Shown here in pieces: positions 1 through 7,719 of a stretch of DNA of 64,000 bases. The DNA is from Crocinitomicaceae bacterium (GTDB taxonomy: Bacteria > Bacteroidota > Bacteroidia > Flavobacteriales_G > Salibacteraceae). Position numbers and translations under genes: made by a program. Position 1 is the stretch's first letter. Every line of letters begins with the position of its first letter. The notes beneath the pieces are model-generated. The model did not search any database and was not told the origin of the DNA. It saw only the letters and a program-made list of their open reading frames with translations. The stretch is from NCBI GenBank assembly GCA_002707155.1, contig PAME01000024.1:1-64000 (forward strand). Reading direction: 5' to 3'.

Positions 1-530
1 ATTCGCCATTTGATAAAACGGTGATCTTGTTCTACTATATTGTTTAAGTATTTGCATTTCCTGATTCTAATTCTTGATTTTGTTGCTAATGCGCGTTTGT
101 TATAAACCCGAATGGCACTTGAATTTGACCCGCTTTTGTCTATGTTTATCACTCGAGGTTTTCCATTATGCTCAATTGCCTTAATCAAAAAACTTTGGGC
201 TGACATACGCTGTCTTCTTTTGGTTAATAGAAAGTCTACTGTATTTCCTTGCTTGTCAACGGCTCGATACAAATAACGCCACTCTCCTTTAACTTTGATA
301 TAGGTTTCATCCATTCGCCAACTCATACCTACTCGCTTCTTTCGTTTTCTAAATTCCTTGTCCAGAATAGGAGTGAATTTAAACACCCAACGTTGAATTG
401 TTGCATGATCTACTTTTACACCACGTATTTCCACCAGTTCTTCTACATCTCGATAGCTTAAACTAAAACGTAATTTAAAATAAACAGCTTGTAAAATGAT
501 CGATTTTGGAAAACAATGTTACTTGAACAT
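1..530 (-). pseudogene. IS6-family DDE transposase with a stop at codon 4, 3' end outside window
   Basis: The translation matches the IS6/IS26 transposase family: an N-terminal FPKSIILQAVYFKLRF-type segment, SYRDVEELVEIRGV, VDHATIQRW, then the catalytic aspartate in RMDETYIKVKG, the second aspartate in INIDKSGSNSSA and the glutamate in NNIVEQDHRFIKWR. The family start M-F-K is present at 530 but is followed at once by TAA (519-521), after which the frame continues with H-C-F-P-K where relatives read G-H-R-F-P-K. No in-frame ATG follows until just before the first catalytic aspartate (near 326). Translation would need an alternative start, so the copy is probably inactive. Only about 175 codons are visible. 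Confidence 0.75.
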
Positions 531-590
531 ATCTTTTTGATCTAAATGTAGCTAAATAATTATTTTAGTTAAATTAGATGCGACAGAACC
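1..590 (-). mobile_element. IS6-family insertion sequence, one end (truncated by window edge)
   Basis: The minus strand from 590 leftwards begins with a terminus starting GGTTCTGTCGCATC, the style of end seen in IS6-family elements (GGTTCTGT or GGCACTGT). About 60 bases in, a DDE transposase frame begins and runs off the window edge. The right boundary is placed at 590 because the next base resumes an interrupted coding frame. IS6 elements make 8-bp target duplications, so 591-598 should reappear at the other end, which is outside the window. Confidence 0.85.
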
Positions 591-681
591 GCTGATTGTA
601 ATTAATCCACTCATTTCCATGCGGTTGAGCTTGACTAAAAAAAGGTAAAAGAAACAGTAGAAAAAACCGAAACAGTTTCAT
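591..681 (-). pseudogene. 5' fragment of a PorU2-like T9SS gene, cut by the IS6 element
   Basis: Thirty codons plus one base remain before the insertion point. They encode a signal peptide (MKLFRFFLLFLLPFFSQAQ) followed by PHGNEWINYNQ. From memory, a GNEWINY-type start just after the signal peptide is typical of the PorU2-like C25-peptidase family found next to PorV2. The ATG overlaps the porV2 stop by one base (TGATG), as expected for a coupled pair. The coding frame ends exactly where the IS terminus begins. The rest of the gene, if it survives, lies beyond the element outside the window. The identity rests on few residues plus context. Confidence 0.6.
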
Positions 682-1775
682 CACTTTGGTTTATTGAAAT
701 CTATTTTAAGTGAAAATACGTTAGAGTATAAAGCTACACTATTATCTCCAATATCTGTTAAAGCATAATCAATACTTACTCCTTTAAAGCTTAACCCAAT
801 TCCAATATTTGGTTCAAATGTGGTGACTTTATGAGAACCAACCTCTGCTTGAATTTTTTGAAAGTTACCCAGTCCACTTCTTAAATAAACAATTTCATTC
901 CAACTCAGTTCTAATCCCATATAAGGGTCAATACTAAAAGGGTCACTCTGAATCAAAGTATTCCTTTGTCCATCAGTGGTAATATCAATGTTAACTTCTG
1001 GTTGAACTCCAAACTTTTTCACTTTAAAAAGTCTACCAGCACCTAAAATTAATCTTGGAAGTGTGATTTCTAAACCATTCTCAGGAATTTCGTTATTGGT
1101 TTGCTCAAAAACTTCTATTGTGCGTTGATTGAGGCTATAGGACCATGCATTAAAAGTAGAAGTTACGTCTCTGAGCGTTGCTCCAAAATGCCATTTTTTA
1201 TATAAATATTGTGCGCCTGCGTCCAAACCAAACCCCCAAGCTTGAGCAAAATCACCAACTTTTCGATAAATTACCTTTGCACTTCCTCCAATTGTAAGCC
1301 CCTCAACAGGTAACGACCTAGCATAGGAGAGAATAAAAGCATTGTCAACCGCAGCAAAGGAGGTAATGTTATCGTAATTCACATTTCCATTTTGATCTAC
1401 CAGATCAATTGTGTTTGGAATGTCATCTACACCAAACCTTATATATGAAAACCCCACACTAGACTGGTCATCTATTTTAGTTGCAAATGCCGCGTAATCG
1501 TATTTAGCAATGCCTGCAAAGTATTCTGAATGCATTAATCCTACCGCATAGTCTTTTTTAAGGCCTGCTAAACCAGCAGGATTCCAATACCCACTAGTAA
1601 CATCATTGACCGTTGCTACAGTAGCCTTAGAAAGCGCCATAGATCGCGCTCCAACACCAATAGCAAGAAATTCATTGGAATATTTCCTTACCTGAGCGTT
1701 GCCAAAACTGACCGCTAGGCTTAATACAAATAACCAAACTAGTTGCTTTATTTTAGACTGAATAAATCGAATCAT
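681..1775 (-). CDS. PorV/PorQ-family outer-membrane protein, PorV2-like T9SS component
   Basis: This 364-aa protein has a signal peptide ending near residue 27 (GNAQ). The mature part begins with VRKYSNEFLAIGVGARSMALS and then GYWNPAGLAG, the hallmark of PorV/PorQ proteins, which form FadL-like outer-membrane barrels. PorV-type proteins bind T9SS substrates and hand them to the PorU sortase. The downstream overlapping gene looks like porU2, now cut by an insertion sequence, so this gene may have lost its partner. It is the PorV2 paralog type rather than the core PorV, judged mainly by that neighbour. A near-match to the TAnnTTTG box lies just before the start but is not strong. Confidence 0.75.
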   Translation of the reverse strand: MIRFIQSKIKQLVWLFVLSLAVSFGNAQVRKYSNEFLAIGVGARSMALSKATVATVNDVTSGYWNPAGLAGLKKDYAVGLMHSEYFAGIAKYDYAAFATKIDDQSSVGFSYIRFGVDDIPNTIDLVDQNGNVNYDNITSFAAVDNAFILSYARSLPVEGLTIGGSAKVIYRKVGDFAQAWGFGLDAGAQYLYKKWHFGATLRDVTSTFNAWSYSLNQRTIEVFEQTNNEIPENGLEITLPRLILGAGRLFKVKKFGVQPEVNIDITTDGQRNTLIQSDPFSIDPYMGLELSWNEIVYLRSGLGNFQKIQAEVGSHKVTTFEPNIGIGLSFKGVSIDYALTDIGDNSVALYSNVFSLKIDFNKPK

Positions 1776-1883
1776 AGCAAATGCTAATATAAATGGATTG
1801 GCACTTTAAACTATGATTTGCAACAAAAATTGTAAAGAGCATATGATTAATGAACGAACGGTTTTTTAGTTTTCATTTGTAAT

Positions 1884-2741
1884 ATGCAAATGATTAAAAA
1901 TTTCATTCCAAATTTATTCACGCTTTCGAATTTATTTTGCGGTTTACTAGGCATCTATTTTAGCTTTCATGAAGCTTTGCATTGGGCAGCTGTAATGATT
2001 TTTGTTGGTGGGTTTTTCGATTTTTTTGACGGAATGATTGCTAGATTGATAGGTGCTCATTCAGAGTTAGGAAAGCAATTAGATAGCCTGGCAGATATGG
2101 TCACTTTTGGTGTTTTACCTGGAATCATATTGTTCAACCTCATTCTTTCTGCGCAAGGCCATTATTTTTCTAATTTTTCCGAAATACCCATAACTTCATT
2201 TGCTCTTGCTTGCACTGGTTTTTTAATTCCTTTGTTTGGAGCATTACGATTGGCTAAATTTAATACTGATGAAAATCAATCAGACGAGTTTATTGGCATT
2301 CCTACTCCAGCAGCAGCTATTTTTATCGCTGGCTTGCCAATTGTGTTGCACTGGCAATATTTCCTAAACTCTTACATTCCGCATTCGGTTGCAGAATTTG
2401 TGAGCCTTTCTCAAATTTATTATTGGAACAATACCGATATAGGAATAATGCTGTTTATTACGAACGTTTGGTTTTACGTCTTAGCAGGAGCTTGCCTTTC
2501 TTTACTAATGGTGCTTCCTATTCCAATTTTGTCTTTTAAATTCAAGAATTTAAACTGGAAAACCAATTTATGGAGATATTCTTTTTTGATTCTTGCAATT
2601 ACCACAATTGGATTTTCATTTATTCACGATATCGTTTATGTAAAAGGACTTCCATATATCCAATGGTTGGTAATTCCTATTCTGATTACAGAATTTATTT
2701 TTGTGTCGATTATTAAGAATTTAGTTAGCGCTGATCATTAG
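1884..2741 (+). CDS. pssA: CDP-diacylglycerol--serine O-phosphatidyltransferase
   Basis: This enzyme joins CDP-diacylglycerol and L-serine to give phosphatidylserine, the precursor of phosphatidylethanolamine, at the inner membrane. The CDP-alcohol phosphatidyltransferase signature is complete: D46, D49-G50, A53-R54, G63, D67 and D71 in the order D-x2-D-G-x2-A-R-x8-G-x3-D-x3-D. Several hydrophobic segments follow. At 285 aa it is in the usual range for the PssA2 type of Bacteroidota. A second ATG two codons in, before IKNFIPN, could be the true start. It is transcribed alone, divergent from porV2 and convergent with pth. Confidence 0.93.
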   Translation: MQMIKNFIPNLFTLSNLFCGLLGIYFSFHEALHWAAVMIFVGGFFDFFDGMIARLIGAHSELGKQLDSLADMVTFGVLPGIILFNLILSAQGHYFSNFSEIPITSFALACTGFLIPLFGALRLAKFNTDENQSDEFIGIPTPAAAIFIAGLPIVLHWQYFLNSYIPHSVAEFVSLSQIYYWNNTDIGIMLFITNVWFYVLAGACLSLLMVLPIPILSFKFKNLNWKTNLWRYSFLILAITTIGFSFIHDIVYVKGLPYIQWLVIPILITEFIFVSIIKNLVSADH

Positions 2742-2798
2742 TACTTTGACTTTGATAGCTCTTCTTAGAATGCATAAGTCAAATTTGGAAGTTTGTCT

Positions 2799-3362
2799 TT
2801 ATCGACCATTATAATCACCCATAGCTCTATTCACTCCAGCTAACCCAATAGCTTTAATTCCTTGTTGAGCAATTTCTATTCTTTCTTTTAAGGTCTTGGT
2901 TTCTTCTGAGTTCCAATGTCCAAGCACATAATCTACTTGCTTTCCTTTACTAAACTCACTTCCAATTCCAAATCTTAGACGATTGTACTGCTGGGTACCC
3001 AGTAACTCATTTATGCTTTTTAGGCCGTTATGTCCACCATCGCTTCCCTTTTTTCGAATTCGAATTTTCCCAAAAGGTAAGGCTAGATCATCTGTAACGA
3101 TAATAATATTTTCAAGATCGATTTTTTCTTTTTCCATCCAATAACGAACAGCCTTTCCGCTCAAGTTCATAAATGTTGAGGGTTTTATAAGAATAAATTG
3201 ACGGCCTTTTGATTTGATTGAAGATACATCGGCATAACGGTCTGGGCTAAAAACAGAATCGGACGCACTAGCCAGTGCGTCCAATATCAAAAAACCTATA
3301 TTATGTCTAGTATTTTCGTACTCAGCACCAGGATTTCCTAGGCCTACAACTAAATACTTCAT
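2799..3362 (-). CDS. pth: Peptidyl-tRNA hydrolase
   Basis: This cytoplasmic enzyme releases tRNA from prematurely dropped peptidyl-tRNA. The 187-aa sequence starts KYLVVGLGNPGAEYENTRHNIGF, containing the substrate-binding Asn10 and catalytic His20. FMNLSGKAV and DDLALPFGKIRIRKKGSDGGHNGLKS follow in family order. Its start lies five bases after the rplY stop. The order prs-rplY-pth on one strand is common in bacteria, where L25 and Pth sit together as translation functions. Length and motifs are normal. Confidence 0.96.
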   Translation of the reverse strand: MKYLVVGLGNPGAEYENTRHNIGFLILDALASASDSVFSPDRYADVSSIKSKGRQFILIKPSTFMNLSGKAVRYWMEKEKIDLENIIIVTDDLALPFGKIRIRKKGSDGGHNGLKSINELLGTQQYNRLRFGIGSEFSKGKQVDYVLGHWNSEETKTLKERIEIAQQGIKAIGLAGVNRAMGDYNGR

Positions 3363-3367
3363 GAGAG

Positions 3368-4003
3368 TTATGCTTCAGATTCAGCAGCTGGAGCCTCTTC
3401 ACCCTCTGCAGCAGCTTCCGTGCCTTCCTCTTCTTCTTCGCCCAATTCATCTTCAATTGCTCCACGAGCAGTTTTAATGAAAACAGCATAGTTATTAGAT
3501 GCATCAGTAAACTCCACTCCTGGAATTGAAAGGTCACTGATTCTTACACCCGATCCAATTTTCAATTCTGAAACTTCAATTTCCACATTATCTGGCATCG
3601 CTGAGAGTAAACCTCTTACCGTAATTTTTCTTTGTGGAATTCTCATTCTACCACCATTCAAAACACCAATTGCAGCTCCAGTAGTTCTTACTGGGATTTT
3701 AAGGCTAACCTCTTGACCTTCTTTTGGTTCGAAGAAGTCCGCATGCACAATTCTGTCCGTTACTGGGTGAAATTGAATGTCCTTAAGGTACGTTGTAAAG
3801 TTTTTCCCGTCAACATCTACGTTAACAACATAAACATTTGGAGTGTAAACTAAGTTTTTAAAATGTCTTTCGTCAACTACAAAATGTATTGGATCGTTTG
3901 CGCCATAGATAACACAAGGAACCATTCCTTCTTTTCTTAAAGACTTAGAATCTTTTTTTCCTACAGCTTTTCTAGCTGACCCTTTGATAGCAATTGCTTC
4001 CAT
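3368..4003 (-). CDS. rplY: 50S ribosomal protein L25 (Ctc form)
   Basis: L25 binds 5S rRNA in the large ribosomal subunit. The 211-aa protein is the long CTC/TL5 type. An N-terminal L25 domain (residues about 1-95, with RKEGMVPCVIYG) is followed by the C-terminal beta domain (about 100-185) with the PVRTTGAAIGVLNGG and MPDNVEIEVSELKIG segments. It ends in a strongly acidic tail of Glu and Ala runs, usual in Bacteroidota copies. It lies 16 bases downstream of prs and 5 bases upstream of pth. Confidence 0.95.
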   Translation of the reverse strand: MEAIAIKGSARKAVGKKDSKSLRKEGMVPCVIYGANDPIHFVVDERHFKNLVYTPNVYVVNVDVDGKNFTTYLKDIQFHPVTDRIVHADFFEPKEGQEVSLKIPVRTTGAAIGVLNGGRMRIPQRKITVRGLLSAMPDNVEIEVSELKIGSGVRISDLSIPGVEFTDASNNYAVFIKTARGAIEDELGEEEEEGTEAAAEGEEAPAAESEA

Positions 4004-4019
4004 CTTATTCTATTATTGT

Positions 4020-4952
4020 TTAAATCAAAAAGTGTGAACTAATTGATTTTTTGTGAATTACGTTTTCTATTACATTACTAAACAAATCCGCAACTGTAAG
4101 TACGCGAATTTTATCTGACTGTTGTTTTAACGGAATAGTATCTGTTACAACTAACTCAGTCAATTTTGAATTTTCTATTCTTTCGTAGGCGGGGCCACTT
4201 AGTACAGCATGAGTAATTAGCGCTCTTACTGATTTTGCGCCGTGGTCAAACATCATGTCAGCTGCCTTCGAGAGTGTTCCGGCAGTGTCTATTAAATCGT
4301 CAACCAATACAACATCTTTACCTTCAACGTCACCTATAACCGTCATGTTAGCAACCTCATTTGCCTTCTTACGTTGTTTGTAGCATATTGCCAGGCCACA
4401 ATCTAAAAATTTCGCATAAGAATTTGCTCTTTTTGTACCACCTGTATCAGGAGCAGCAATAATTAAGTTGCCCAAATTAATTGATTGAATATAGGGTATA
4501 AAGATAGAACTAGCATATAAGTGGTCGACAGGTACTTCAAAAAAGCCTTGAATCTGATCTGCATGCAAGTCCATTGTTATTATCCTTGTTATGCCTGCAG
4601 CCGAAAGCATATTGGTAACCAATTTTGCTCCAATCGCAACACGAGGTTTATCTTTTCGGTCTTGTCGGGCAAACCCAAGGTAAGGTACAACAGCAATTAT
4701 TTCTTTGGCCGACGCTCTTTTCGCAGCATCAACCATCAGAAGTAACTCCATTAAATTATCAGCTGGTGGAATGGTACTTTGAATAATAAACACTGAATCA
4801 CCACGAACAGTTTCTTCGAATGAAGGTTGAAATTCCCCATCACTAAAACGCAACATAGATACCTGGCCTAGTTCAGAACCAGAGGCTTGAGCAATACTCT
4901 TTCCTAGTTCTTCCGAGGCGCTACCAGCAAATATTTTGACGTGTGATGACAT
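4020..4952 (-). CDS. prs: Ribose-phosphate pyrophosphokinase (PRPP synthetase)
   Basis: The enzyme makes PRPP from ribose 5-phosphate and ATP for nucleotide, histidine and NAD synthesis. Visible motifs are FSDGEFQPSFEETVRG near the N-terminus, the DLHADQIQGFF region, and the PRPP-binding loop VVLVDDLIDTAGTL. The frame is open from 4979, but I place the start at 4952 (MSSHVKIFAGS): that gives the family N-terminus and about 310 aa. The upstream ATG at 4979 overlaps the promoter -7 box (4977-4984), so it would lie upstream of the transcript. It is the first gene of the prs-rplY-pth operon. Confidence 0.95.
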   Translation of the reverse strand: MSSHVKIFAGSASEELGKSIAQASGSELGQVSMLRFSDGEFQPSFEETVRGDSVFIIQSTIPPADNLMELLLMVDAAKRASAKEIIAVVPYLGFARQDRKDKPRVAIGAKLVTNMLSAAGITRIITMDLHADQIQGFFEVPVDHLYASSIFIPYIQSINLGNLIIAAPDTGGTKRANSYAKFLDCGLAICYKQRKKANEVANMTVIGDVEGKDVVLVDDLIDTAGTLSKAADMMFDHGAKSVRALITHAVLSGPAYERIENSKLTELVVTDTIPLKQQSDKIRVLTVADLFSNVIENVIHKKSISSHFLI

Positions 4953-4976
4953 TTTTACCTTATAAAAATCGGGCTG

Positions 4977-5005
4977 CAAATGTAGATAATTTCCATAGTA
5001 TCAAA
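4977..5005 (-). promoter_or_regulatory. Primary-sigma promoter of prs-rplY-pth
   Basis: Read on the minus strand, TTTG (5002-5005) is followed after exactly 17 bases by TACATTTG (4977-4984). This fits the Bacteroidota TTG / TAnnTTTG consensus at both boxes. A transcript starting a few bases downstream would leave a leader of about 20 bases before the ATG at 4952. Confidence 0.75.
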
Positions 5006-5133
5006 CAAGCTTTTTTTAGGCCTAATAAATAGGTCTAAACTATTGGAAATCAATTACCAATCTATATTGATTCAGAGGCATCTAAAAAACTTCAATATAT
5101 GACTTTCAAAAAATGCTAATTTTACATCCAATT

Positions 5134-6126
5134 ATGTCTCAATTGAATTCAGTGATAAAGGTTAAGTATTCATTTCTATTTTGTGTGGGCTTTTTAAGTT
5201 TGGCGTTGTTTTCGTGTAAACAAAAACCACCAAGAGCGAGTTTTGTATTTGTTCAAGAGAATGGTGGGATCGTTCATTTCACGAATACCTCTGCTGGTGA
5301 AATCACTAAGTTAGAATGGGACTTTGGTGATAATTCTGCAATAGTTGATGAGATAACAGCAACTAGTCCTACGCACAGGTTTTTGACAGGCGGAACATTT
5401 AATGTTTCTCTGACTGTAGAAAATGGTGAGGGCACCGATACCTACTCTGAAGACGTTACTATAGAGTCCGGAGACCGAGAGCCTATTGAAGATTATCCTA
5501 CTTTTTCTGATGCGGAGGGATACTTTTACGCCAGAAATCGGTTTGAATTTGACCCAATAACTCCTGGGGTATTGACGAATATAAAGGCAAGCGCATTAGT
5601 TACAATGTATGACATAACTAATTTTTTAGTTGCTGTAGGAGCTGTGAATGTTAATGGCCAAAACCTTGCGAACAATTCTGACAACTCTTATTCCTATCAT
5701 AGTGAAGATTCCTCTTGGTATTTCAATGAAGGCGTAAGGTGGAGTGCAGAAGGAGGTAACGATTTCCCAACAATTGTTGAGAATATTGGTTCTGTTGAGT
5801 TTCCTGATATTTCAGCTATTGTCTCACCTAAAGCATTTGTAAAGTCTATCGACACTGTTTATAATATGAGAGTGAAAGATCCCATTTTACTAGCAGATTC
5901 TGTAAAGTTTCGCATTGAAACAACTGATGGTATTTTAATCATTGAAAAACGTACTTCTGGCGGTTTTAGTGGTGTTGCATTTGACCAAACAGAGCTTCTG
6001 AAGCTTACAAAAGGTGATTATATCACTAAGGTAATTGCATTCAGTTATGAACGCCACGTTTATAACTTTAAACCAGTATATTTTACAAAGGAATCTTACA
6101 CCGAATCAACTCTTACGGTCAGGTAG
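5134..6126 (+). CDS. Lipoprotein with one PKD domain, function unknown
   Basis: This secreted lipoprotein is about 330 aa. Its hydrophobic signal ends in a lipobox-like LALFSC, so the mature protein would start at that cysteine. Residues about 40-115 (counted from 5134) form one PKD-like beta-sandwich with LEWDFGDNSA and HRFLTGGTFNVSLTVENGEG. The remaining 200 residues match no family I recognise. The frame opens at 5113, but the ATG at 5134 gives a compact signal peptide and is preferred. It stands alone upstream of gdhA on the same strand with about 100 bases between them. A surface-exposed or periplasmic binding role is a guess. Confidence 0.7.
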   Translation: MSQLNSVIKVKYSFLFCVGFLSLALFSCKQKPPRASFVFVQENGGIVHFTNTSAGEITKLEWDFGDNSAIVDEITATSPTHRFLTGGTFNVSLTVENGEGTDTYSEDVTIESGDREPIEDYPTFSDAEGYFYARNRFEFDPITPGVLTNIKASALVTMYDITNFLVAVGAVNVNGQNLANNSDNSYSYHSEDSSWYFNEGVRWSAEGGNDFPTIVENIGSVEFPDISAIVSPKAFVKSIDTVYNMRVKDPILLADSVKFRIETTDGILIIEKRTSGGFSGVAFDQTELLKLTKGDYITKVIAFSYERHVYNFKPVYFTKESYTESTLTVR

Positions 6127-6232
6127 GTATATCTTTCTGTTTTACAGTACTTTGTACTAATTCCTGTCTATCACTCAAAAGTTCCTATTTTACGTATTTT
6201 TACCGCACTTTTAATAACCTTTTAAATAAAAA

Positions 6233-7591
6233 ATGGCAAGTAATAAGTACGAGGCTCAAGTGAATGAATTCATGGAGTCTGTTAGTAAAAGAGACGCGCA
6301 ACAACCTGAGTTTTTGCAAGCTGTCCAAGAAGTAGCTGAAACAGTTATTCCTTTTATAGAAGAAAACTCAAAGTATAAACAAGCTAAGATTCTTGAGAGA
6401 ATGGTAGAGCCTGAGCGTGTAATAATGTTTAGAGTTCCGTGGATTGATGATCAAGGCGAAGTTCAAATTAATAGAGGATATCGTATTGAAATGAATTCGG
6501 CAATTGGACCTTACAAAGGTGGTTTGCGTTTTCATCCGTCAGTCGATATTAGTATTCTTAAGTTCTTGGCTTTCGAGCAGGTATTTAAAAACAGCTTAAC
6601 TACATTGCCAATGGGTGGTGGAAAAGGTGGAGCTGATTTTGATCCAAAAGGAAAATCGGATAATGAAGTAATGAAGTTTTGTCAAAGCTTTATGACAGAA
6701 TTATGTCGTCATATTGGTCCTGACACGGACGTTCCTGCTGGTGATATAGGTGTTGGCGGACGAGAAATTGGTTTCATGTTTGGGCAATACAAAAGAATTA
6801 GAAATGAATTTACTGGTGTTCTTACTGGAAAAGGTAGAGAATTTGGTGGTTCATTAATACGCCCTGAAGCAACTGGATATGGTGCAGTGTATTTCACTCA
6901 TAATATGTTAGAGACAAAAGGTGAAAGTATTAAAGGAAAGGCTGTCGTAATTTCTGGTTCTGGAAATGTAGCTCAGTATGCTTTAGAAAAAGTGATTCAT
7001 TTAGGTGGTAAAGTTGTTACGGTATCTGATTCTTCTGGTTATGTTCATGCATCTGCTGGTTTTCATTCTGAACACCTTGAATTCATTAAAGAATTGAAGA
7101 ATGTAAGAAGAGGAAGAGTAAAAGAAATAGCGGACAAATATGATGGTGTTGAATTTCATGAAGGTCAAAAACCTTGGGGTGTAAAATGTGATATTGCGTT
7201 GCCATGTGCGACTCAAAATGAATTACATGAAGTTGATGCTAATACTCTAGTATCAAATGGAGTTGTAGCGGTAACAGAAGGCGCTAACATGCCTTGTACT
7301 CCGGAAGCAATGCATGTATTTGAACAAAATAAAGTATTGTATTCTCCAGGTAAAGCTTCTAATGCAGGTGGAGTTGCAGTTTCAGGTTTAGAAATGAGCC
7401 AAAACTCAATGCGATATAGCTGGACAAGAGAGGAAGTAGACGGTAAGTTAAAAACCATTATGAAGTCAATTCACTCGGATTGTGTTAAGTATGGTACACG
7501 AGAAGATGGATATATTGATTATGTAACTGGAGCAAATGTTGCAGGTTTCATTAAAGTTGCTGATGCAATGATGGCTCAAGGAGTCGTTTAA
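6233..7591 (+). CDS. gdhA: NADP-type glutamate dehydrogenase
   Basis: The enzyme converts 2-oxoglutarate and ammonia to glutamate with NADPH. The 452-aa length fits the hexameric class I family. Visible residues include GPYKGGLRFHPSV (about 92-104), the catalytic lysine region PMGGGKGGADFDPKG with K131, PAGDIGVGGREIG with D171, and the dinucleotide fold glycines in SGSGNVAQYALEK (241-253). The start after an A-rich leader is well placed. A strong terminator follows at once, so it is monocistronic. NADP rather than NAD preference is inferred from the overall family type. Confidence 0.95.
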   Translation: MASNKYEAQVNEFMESVSKRDAQQPEFLQAVQEVAETVIPFIEENSKYKQAKILERMVEPERVIMFRVPWIDDQGEVQINRGYRIEMNSAIGPYKGGLRFHPSVDISILKFLAFEQVFKNSLTTLPMGGGKGGADFDPKGKSDNEVMKFCQSFMTELCRHIGPDTDVPAGDIGVGGREIGFMFGQYKRIRNEFTGVLTGKGREFGGSLIRPEATGYGAVYFTHNMLETKGESIKGKAVVISGSGNVAQYALEKVIHLGGKVVTVSDSSGYVHASAGFHSEHLEFIKELKNVRRGRVKEIADKYDGVEFHEGQKPWGVKCDIALPCATQNELHEVDANTLVSNGVVAVTEGANMPCTPEAMHVFEQNKVLYSPGKASNAGGVAVSGLEMSQNSMRYSWTREEVDGKLKTIMKSIHSDCVKYGTREDGYIDYVTGANVAGFIKVADAMMAQGVV

Positions 7592-7606
7592 CCAATTGAT
7601 TTGAAT

Positions 7607-7636
7607 AAAAAAAAGGGGCGACAGCCCCTTTTTTTT
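7607..7636. terminator. Bidirectional intrinsic terminator between gdhA and the PorP/SprF gene
   Basis: A GGGGC stem (7615-7619), loop GACA and GCCCC (7624-7628) are flanked by eight A on the left and eight T on the right. The symmetry lets it end transcripts from both sides. It serves gdhA on the plus strand and the end of the long minus-strand operon (last gene stops at 7720). Confidence 0.9.
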
Positions 7637-7719
7637 GTCTTTTTTGATGCAGTTTCAACTCAACGACAAACTGATTATTTCTTTCGTTTTTGTTAATACT
7701 ATTCAACTCTAACTTTAGT

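Noticed and set aside
2745..2783. Inverted repeat TTTGACTT / AAGTCAAA between pssA and pth
   Set aside because: The 8-bp stem is AT-rich with a 23-base loop and no T-run, so it is too weak to call as a terminator.
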